This document shows positions 62,706-64,000 of a stretch of DNA of 64,000 nucleotides, piece after piece. The notes under the pieces are model-generated. The model was not told the origin of the DNA. It did not search any database and saw only the letters and a list, made by a program, of their open reading frames with translations. How positions within the stretch are numbered: the first letter of the stretch is position 1; the number at the start of each line of letters is the position of its first letter. The stretch spans positions 1 to 64,000 of the forward strand of contig JACVZY010000059.1 in NCBI GenBank assembly GCA_014654705.1, in the 5' to 3' direction. Position numbers and translations under genes: made by a program. The DNA comes from Ignavibacteria bacterium (GTDB lineage: Bacteria > Bacteroidota > Ignavibacteria > Kapaibacteriales > UBA4661).

Positions 62706-62819
62706 ACAAATTGGTCTCCTTGCCTTGGGAAAAGAAGGTCGGAAAATGGTGGATAATGAGACGGGAAAATTAGAGAAAAGCCACATCAATTCCAACGGTC
62801 ATCATCGAAAAGCCAAAAA

Positions 62820-63479
62820 TCACTTTTCACCGAGAACAAGCGACACATTCAGTGCCACAAAACTACGGCTGATTTCGTTGGGGTCGCGTAGGAGCACATT
62901 TGCCCAGTAATACCGCATTGACACGTCCGCACCAACGCCGAAAATAGTCGCTTCGACGCCGAGTGCCGCACTGCCACCTATTCTGCCGAGGGTGGCTCTG
63001 TTACTCGTTAGTCCGCTTGGCTGCCCGTAATCGTTACCTGCGAGAATGAGGTTGTAGCTTGCCTCTCCGGCAACGTAGGCGTGAAGAATAAGCAAGGATA
63101 AAAAGCGATATTCAAATCCGATACCAAGCGGAATGAAGGTTTGGGAGACCTTCACGGAAGTAGGGATGGTGGGCTGTGAGGGGTCATAGACAGAAAAAAT
63201 TGGCGTTTCAAACTGATGCAGTCCGCCCGAAAGTGTGATTCCACGCCCTTTGTCCAGCGAAAGCAGATAGCGAGCCGAAATATGATAACCAACATTTTGT
63301 GCCTGCGAGACGGGATAGATAAACACTCCGCCCTGTGGCAGAGCAAAGCGTACTGCCACAATCTGTTCGTACGGTGCAGAAATACCACCACCAATGCGCA
63401 AACTTTGTGCGGGGGCGAGGAGTGGTAAAAGTGCGAACGAGAGAACTAATGCGGTCTTGAGAGCGAGAGAAATTTTCAT
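62820..63479 (-). CDS. Outer-membrane beta-barrel protein (hypothetical)
   Basis: A 219-residue secreted protein with a signal peptide ending near residue 25 (LLAPAQS). The rest alternates amphipathic strands and short turns, for example [21 protein letters not shown] and [22 protein letters not shown]-like blocks, consistent with an eight- to ten-strand barrel. The end [11 protein letters not shown] lacks a terminal aromatic residue. No family is recognised. It is divergent from the ABC ATPase gene at 63581 and 114 bases upstream of the enoyl-CoA hydratase gene. Confidence 0.7.
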   Translation of the reverse strand: MKISLALKTALVLSFALLPLLAPAQSLRIGGGISAPYEQIVAVRFALPQGGVFIYPVSQAQNVGYHISARYLLSLDKGRGITLSGGLHQFETPIFSVYDPSQPTIPTSVKVSQTFIPLGIGFEYRFLSLLILHAYVAGEASYNLILAGNDYGQPSGLTSNRATLGRIGGSAALGVEATIFGVGADVSMRYYWANVLLRDPNEISRSFVALNVSLVLGEK

Positions 63480-63580
63480 CTGGTTTATCCTTTGCGGCTT
63501 GTGGAAGAAAATCCGATATTTGTGCCGGGTATTCTAAGAAAGCCCGTGGAATTGTTTTCGTTACAAACCGAGCAAGAATC

Positions 63581-64000
63581 ATGCCTACGCTTCTTTATGC
63601 AGAAAACCTTATCAAATCATATTCCTCAAACACCAATGGTGAGAAAACGCCCGTTCTGCGGGGTGTTTCGCTGGCGATTGAGCAAGGCGAGATATTAGCT
63701 ATTGTTGGCTCTTCGGGTGCAGGCAAAAGTACGCTTTTGCATTTACTCGGAGCGCTGGATGAGCCGGACGAGGGGAGCATTACGCTGACGTATCATCTGG
63801 AGGCGCAAGAGGGCACGACGAAAAGTCCCATTCGGCATAATTACGGTCAGTTGAGCGATACGGGTTTGGCGGGTCTGCGTAACTCCATGCTTGGCTTTAT
63901 TTTTCAATTTCATCATCTCTTGCCCGAATTTACGGCTCTGGAAAATGTGATGATGCCCTCACTCATAGCGGGAGAATCGCACGCCAAAGCCCGTGAGCAA
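63581..64000 (+). CDS. lolD: ABC transporter ATP-binding protein, LolD/MacB type (partial)
   Basis: The first 140 codons of an ATPase cut by the window end. Residues 1-30 have the typical beta strand [11 protein letters not shown], Walker [10 protein letters not shown] is at about 44-52, and the Q loop with [19 protein letters not shown] at about 112-130 is characteristic of the LolD/MacB/FtsE group. Its likely role is lipoprotein release or efflux with a FtsX-like permease. A charged insert of about 20 residues lies between Walker A and the Q loop. The signature motif and Walker B are beyond the window. Confidence 0.85.
   Translation, partial: MPTLLYAENLIKSYSSNTNGEKTPVLRGVSLAIEQGEILAIVGSSGAGKSTLLHLLGALDEPDEGSITLTYHLEAQEGTTKSPIRHNYGQLSDTGLAGLRNSMLGFIFQFHHLLPEFTALENVMMPSLIAGESHAKAREQ

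Noticed and set aside
1-64000. tRNA, rRNA, CRISPR arrays, insertion sequences, prophage
   Set aside because: I saw no T-arm-like GGTTCGA sequence outside coding frames, no regularly spaced direct repeats, and no transposase or integrase frame.

Overview
This 64 kb window carries 52 supported protein genes plus a possible gene end at the left edge. I found no rRNA, tRNA, insertion sequence, phage or CRISPR array. The gene set suggests an aerobic, Gram-negative member of the Bacteroidota/Chlorobiota (FCB) lineage, possibly near Kapabacteria or Ignavibacteria. The reasons are a type IX secretion (T9SS) C-terminal sorting domain on a large secreted propeller protein, a PorW/SprE-like TPR lipoprotein, an alternative complex III operon joined to an A2-type cytochrome oxidase, and mostly weak Shine-Dalgarno signals. 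The lineage is inference; no marker RNA is present.

Layout. 0-8.4 kb is metabolic and housekeeping: an acetyltransferase, hisIE, a Sua5-type tRNA t6A enzyme translationally coupled to malate synthase, isocitrate lyase (a complete glyoxylate shunt), arginine decarboxylase, and a Fur-family regulator. 8.5-19 kb is a one-strand chemotaxis block (cheB, cheA, a CheZ-like phosphatase, two cheY, cheR, a HEAT-repeat protein, cheW) headed by a sigma-54 response regulator. It has no chemoreceptor. The CheZ-like protein ends in four FliM-like peptides. A PspB-like small membrane protein and the PorW/SprE-like lipoprotein precede it. 21.9-28 kb holds DNA polymerase I, an orphan hypothetical, and a repair/oxidative-stress operon (metallophosphoesterase, peroxiredoxin, alkyladenine glycosylase).

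28.2-33.8 kb is the least familiar part. A CHASE2 membrane protein without an output domain faces a four-gene envelope operon: an HtrA-like protease fused to a beta-barrel-like domain, a FecR/TPR-like secreted protein, an outer-membrane barrel and a lipoprotein. 34-45.7 kb holds a GDP-mannose 3,5-epimerase homologue, then an operon of a fumarylacetoacetase-family enzyme, a kinase-like protein whose catalytic residues are lost and which ends in three WD40 repeats, and a pyrimidine-nucleoside phosphorylase. After these come a 7TMR-DISM histidine kinase and the T9SS cargo protein.

46-61 kb is respiratory: nuoAB, then cytochrome c, coxB, coxA, ctaB, coxC, coxD, a small CxxC membrane protein, and actABCDEF, closed by a strong terminator. 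Electrons would pass from quinol through the Act complex and cytochrome c to the oxidase. Several subunits carry histidine-rich tails. The right edge has recX, a crotonase-family enzyme, an outer-membrane protein and the start of a LolD-like ABC ATPase cut by the window end.
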